Positions 61,693 to 64,000 of a stretch of 64,000 bases of DNA are shown piece after piece (the stretch's first letter is position 1; the number at the start of each line of letters is the position of its first letter). This DNA comes from Peptoniphilaceae bacterium (GTDB lineage: Bacteria > Bacillota > Clostridia > Tissierellales > Peptoniphilaceae). Both the position numbers and the translations under genes were made by a program. The notes beneath the pieces were generated by a model. It saw only the letters and a program-made list of their open reading frames with translations. It searched no databases and was not told the origin of the DNA. Location: NCBI GenBank assembly GCA_028726605.1, contig JAQYPV010000022.1:1-64000 (forward strand), read 5' to 3'.

Positions 61693-62115
61693 TTACGCCT
61701 CGGCTTCTTCAGTCGCCGGCTCGGCCGCCGGTTCTTGTGCGTCCTCTTCCTTCACGTCTTCTTCCACCGTCTCCGGCTCCGCCGGTGCGGGCTTTTCGGT
61801 CTTATCAAAATCCACGACCTTCGCTTTGGGCTTGCGCTCCGTGGAAACGCCCTCTAAGACGACGCCTTCTTTTTCCATCACGCCATATTCGCGGAACAGG
61901 CGACGCACTGTGTCCGACGGCTGTGCGCCGTTGGCCACCCACTCTTTGACCTTGTCGGCGTCCACGCGGAACATCTTGGGATCCGAGACCGGATTGTAAA
62001 ATCCGAGTTCCTCGATGAAACGACCGTTGCGCGCACGACGTGAATCCGCCACGACGATACGATAGAACGGCGCCTTTTTCGCTCCCATCCGCTTCATTCT
62101 GATTTTAACTGACAT
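61693..62115 (-). CDS. rpsP: Ribosomal protein S16 with acidic tail
   Basis: 140 residues, against the usual 80-90. Residues 1-80 are a normal S16 ([29 protein letters not shown]). The extra 55 residues are rich in Glu, Pro and Ala with no hydrophobic core. GGAGGAGA precedes the start. Confidence 0.95.
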   Translation of the reverse strand: MSVKIRMKRMGAKKAPFYRIVVADSRRARNGRFIEELGFYNPVSDPKMFRVDADKVKEWVANGAQPSDTVRRLFREYGVMEKEGVVLEGVSTERKPKAKVVDFDKTEKPAPAEPETVEEDVKEEDAQEPAAEPATEEAEA

Positions 62116-62140
62116 ACTCTCCTCCTTCTCGATCGACCTT

Positions 62141-63484
62141 TTACTTCATAAACGGATTCTTAAATGGGAATCCTCGTCTTTTGCCACGTTTTTGCATCTT
62201 CGTGACCATCTTCATCATCTTCTTCGACTCTTTGAACTGCTTCAACACGCGGTTGACCATGACGGGGTCCGTGCCCGATCCCCTGGCAATCCTTGCGCGA
62301 CGCTGATTGTTGATGAGCTCCGGATTTCTGCGCTCCTCGTCGGTCATGGATGACAGGATGGCTTCCAGGTGTTTGATCTGTTTTTCGTCGACGTTGATGC
62401 CGTCCAGCTGTCCTGCCGGAATGCCCGGGATCATCCTGATCAGTTCCTCAAAGGGACCGAGCTTCTGCATCTTCTTGAGCTGCTCGGCGAAGTCGTTCAA
62501 GTCGAACGTCTTCTTGCGCATCTTCTCTTCGAGGGAACGCACCTCCTCTTGATCCACCACGCTTTCCGCGCGTTCGATCAAGGTCAGCACGTCGCCCATG
62601 CCGAGGATCCGGTTCACCAGGCGGTCGGGATGAAAGACCTCCAGATTGTCGAGCTTTTCGCCCGTCCCGATGAGCTTGATCGGCCGCTTCGTCACCGCGC
62701 GCACGGACAGCGCCGCGCCGCCTCTGGCGTCGCCGTCGAGCTTTGAGAGGACGACGCCGGTGATGCCAATTTCGTCGTTGAACGTCTTGGCCACGTTGAC
62801 AGCTTCCTGACCGGTCATGGCGTCCACCACGAGCAACGTCTCCGTCACCCTCACGCTCTCCTTCATGCGCTTGAGTTCCTGCATCAACGCGTCGTCGATC
62901 TGCAGGCGCCCCGCCGTATCGATGATGACGGGATCGTGTCCCGTCCGCCTGGCCTCGGCGACGGCTTCTTGCGCGATCAAGACCGGGTCTTTTTCCGTGC
63001 CCTGCGCAAACACATCCGCGCCGGCCTGCGCACCCACGACCTTCAGCTGCTCCACAGCCGCCGGGCGATAGACATCGCACGCTACGAGCATCGGACGCTT
63101 GTCCTCTTTGACGAACTTCTTGGCGAGCTTTGCCGCATGCGTCGTCTTACCCGAACCCTGAAGGCCGCACATCATGTAGACCGTCGGCGGATCTTTTTCG
63201 CGTCGCAAGGCGATGTCGTCATCCGTCATGAGCGCAATGAGCTGCTCTCTCACGATCTTGACCACCATCTGGCCGGGCGTCAGCGACTTCATGACGTTTT
63301 CGCCGATAGCTTTTTCCTTGGTCTCCTTGACGAAGTCCTTGACGACCTTGTAGTTGACGTCGGCTTCCAAGAGCGCCAGGCGAATTTCCCGCATGGCCTG
63401 ATCGACATCTTTTTCGTCGAGCTTTCCTTTTTTCGTCAGATTCGAAAAAGTCTCCTGGAGGCGTTGTGCTAAGTTGTCAAACAT
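62141..63484 (-). CDS. ffh: Signal recognition particle protein Ffh
   Basis: 447 residues. N domain, G domain with GLQGSGKT near 107-114, DTAGRLQ and [10 protein letters not shown], and a Met-rich M domain ([17 protein letters not shown] end). It targets ribosomes with FtsY, whose gene end is at the right edge. ATG 63484 follows GGAGGAG. Confidence 0.97.
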   Translation of the reverse strand: MFDNLAQRLQETFSNLTKKGKLDEKDVDQAMREIRLALLEADVNYKVVKDFVKETKEKAIGENVMKSLTPGQMVVKIVREQLIALMTDDDIALRREKDPPTVYMMCGLQGSGKTTHAAKLAKKFVKEDKRPMLVACDVYRPAAVEQLKVVGAQAGADVFAQGTEKDPVLIAQEAVAEARRTGHDPVIIDTAGRLQIDDALMQELKRMKESVRVTETLLVVDAMTGQEAVNVAKTFNDEIGITGVVLSKLDGDARGGAALSVRAVTKRPIKLIGTGEKLDNLEVFHPDRLVNRILGMGDVLTLIERAESVVDQEEVRSLEEKMRKKTFDLNDFAEQLKKMQKLGPFEELIRMIPGIPAGQLDGINVDEKQIKHLEAILSSMTDEERRNPELINNQRRARIARGSGTDPVMVNRVLKQFKESKKMMKMVTKMQKRGKRRGFPFKNPFMK

Positions 63485-63494
63485 GGCTCCTCCT

Positions 63495-63842
63495 TTAACG
63501 ACTGTCCTCAGCCAAGAGCACGCGAAGGGCGTTGAGCGCCTCGCGCGCGGCATCGGCCCGTTCCGGCGCCAGTCCCTCGAGCGCTTGCTCGATCACCTCG
63601 AGCGGCCTCTGGGCGTCAGCTTCGCGGCGCACCACGCCGAGATGCGCTTCCATCATCTCCATCTTGTCCACGGCCCGTTGCAGCTGCGTGGAGACGGCCT
63701 GCTTGGAAATCCCGCGTTCCTCGGCGATCTCGCTGAGTGAAAGGTCTTCTTCGTAATGGGCGCGCATCAGTTCCTGCTGTGTTTCAGTCAACACGAAGCC
63801 GTAGATGCTGAACAGCCACCCATTGCGTACGTTCTTTTCCAC
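63495..63842 (-). CDS. YlxM-family DNA-binding protein
   Basis: 115 residues. Sigma-70 region-4-like HTH with YEEDLSLSEIAEERGISKQAVSTQLQRA near 30-57. Proteins of this family sit just before ffh in most Bacillota and probably modulate SRP. It starts with GTG at 63842, after GGGGGTG. Longer starts cross the promoter and are unlikely. Confidence 0.85.
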   Translation of the reverse strand: MEKNVRNGWLFSIYGFVLTETQQELMRAHYEEDLSLSEIAEERGISKQAVSTQLQRAVDKMEMMEAHLGVVRREADAQRPLEVIEQALEGLAPERADAAREALNALRVLLAEDSR

Positions 63843-63878
63843 ATTCACCCCCAATGACACCGACAACGCAACGCAGTT

Positions 63879-63907
63879 ATTGTAAAGGGTCGATTTTGAG
63901 ATGTCAA
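63879..63907 (-). promoter_or_regulatory. Promoter of ylxM-ffh-rpsP and downstream genes
   Basis: Minus strand TTGACA (63907-63902), 17-bp spacer, TACAAT (63884-63879). It is the closest match to consensus in the window. Confidence 0.9.
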
Positions 63908-63946
63908 GCATTTTTGTTTGACACTCATTGCCGCCCTCAATGCACC

Positions 63947-64000
63947 TCAAGAGAAGATAGCGTCTACAAACTGCTGCGGGTCAAAGGGACGAAGGTCGTC
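63947..64000 (-). CDS. ftsY: Signal recognition particle receptor FtsY, C-terminal fragment (window edge)
   Basis: The last 17 codons and stop (DDLRPFDPQQFVDAIFS) match the extreme C-terminus of FtsY, which usually ends in DLRPFDP-x-FVDALF. The rest lies beyond the window. Position just before ylxM-ffh is typical. It is not a pseudogene: the cut is the window border. Confidence 0.85.
   Translation of the reverse strand, partial: DDLRPFDPQQFVDAIFS

Overview
The window is 64 kb of chromosome from a GC-rich (roughly 58 % by eye), low-redundancy bacterium of the Bacillota, probably an anaerobic, amino-acid-fermenting member of the Clostridia/Tissierellia. The main evidence is the gene order. ftsY-ylxM-ffh-rpsP-khpA-rimM-trmD-rplS-rbgA-rnhB-yraN-dprA-topA, rpsB-tsf-pyrH-frr-uppS-cdsA-rseP-ispG-polC, and rimP-nusA-rnpM-infB-rbfA-nrnA-truB-ribF-rpsO-(dagK)-pnp-ftsK-pgsA-recA-rny form the classic Bacillota information-processing block. 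PolC-type polymerase, RNase Y and an arginine deiminase pathway are present. I cannot name the genus. No mobile element, prophage, CRISPR array, rRNA or defence island is visible.

Layout. Positions 1-4998 (+): a purine-nucleoside ABC importer (ATPase, two permeases, BMP-family lipoprotein), ending in a strong terminator. 5137-5363 (-): a lone tRNA-Leu(CAG) with its own promoter and terminator. 5405-7034 (+): a split ThrE-type amino-acid exporter plus an 86-residue protein that looks like only the middle domain of fatty-acid kinase FakA. 7049-8026 (-): a Xer-type tyrosine recombinase. 8038-12687 (+): MoxR ATPase, DUF58 protein and a membrane transglutaminase. 12688-12987: a 300-bp intergenic stretch between convergent genes with a perfect 14-bp inverted repeat. 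12988-22443: an arginine-centred neighbourhood with ornithine carbamoyltransferase and ArgS (-), tRNA-Arg(ACG) (+), an AraC-family regulator with two HTH domains (+), an alanyl-tRNA editing protein (-), and a YfcC-type antiporter, carbamate kinase and arginine deiminase (-). 22664-27469 (+): GlnRS, a YfhO-type membrane protein and a small zinc-ribbon membrane protein. 27490-64000 (-): the housekeeping block, running without interruption to the truncated end of ftsY.

How the genes work together. ArcA, ArcB, ArcC and the YfcC-type exchanger make up arginine fermentation (arginine to ornithine, CO2, NH3 and ATP). Arginine decoding functions and a plausible dedicated regulator sit among them. The housekeeping block couples ribosome proteins, rRNA and ribosome maturation (RbfA, RimM, RimP, RbgA), SRP targeting, RNA decay (PNPase, RNase Y, NrnA), isoprenoid and phospholipid synthesis (IspG, UppS, CdsA, PgsA), and replication, recombination and segregation (PolC, TopA, DprA, RecA, FtsK). 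Many start and stop codons overlap by 1-4 bases.

Items most worth following up are: PolC whose PHP-domain metal motifs look systematically eroded; an intrinsic terminator just downstream of the rimP-nusA promoter; the free-standing FakA middle domain; the double-AraC regulator in the arginine region; an AlaX protein lacking one zinc ligand; and acidic tails on ribosomal proteins S2 and S16. None of these amounts to a clearly new multi-gene system.
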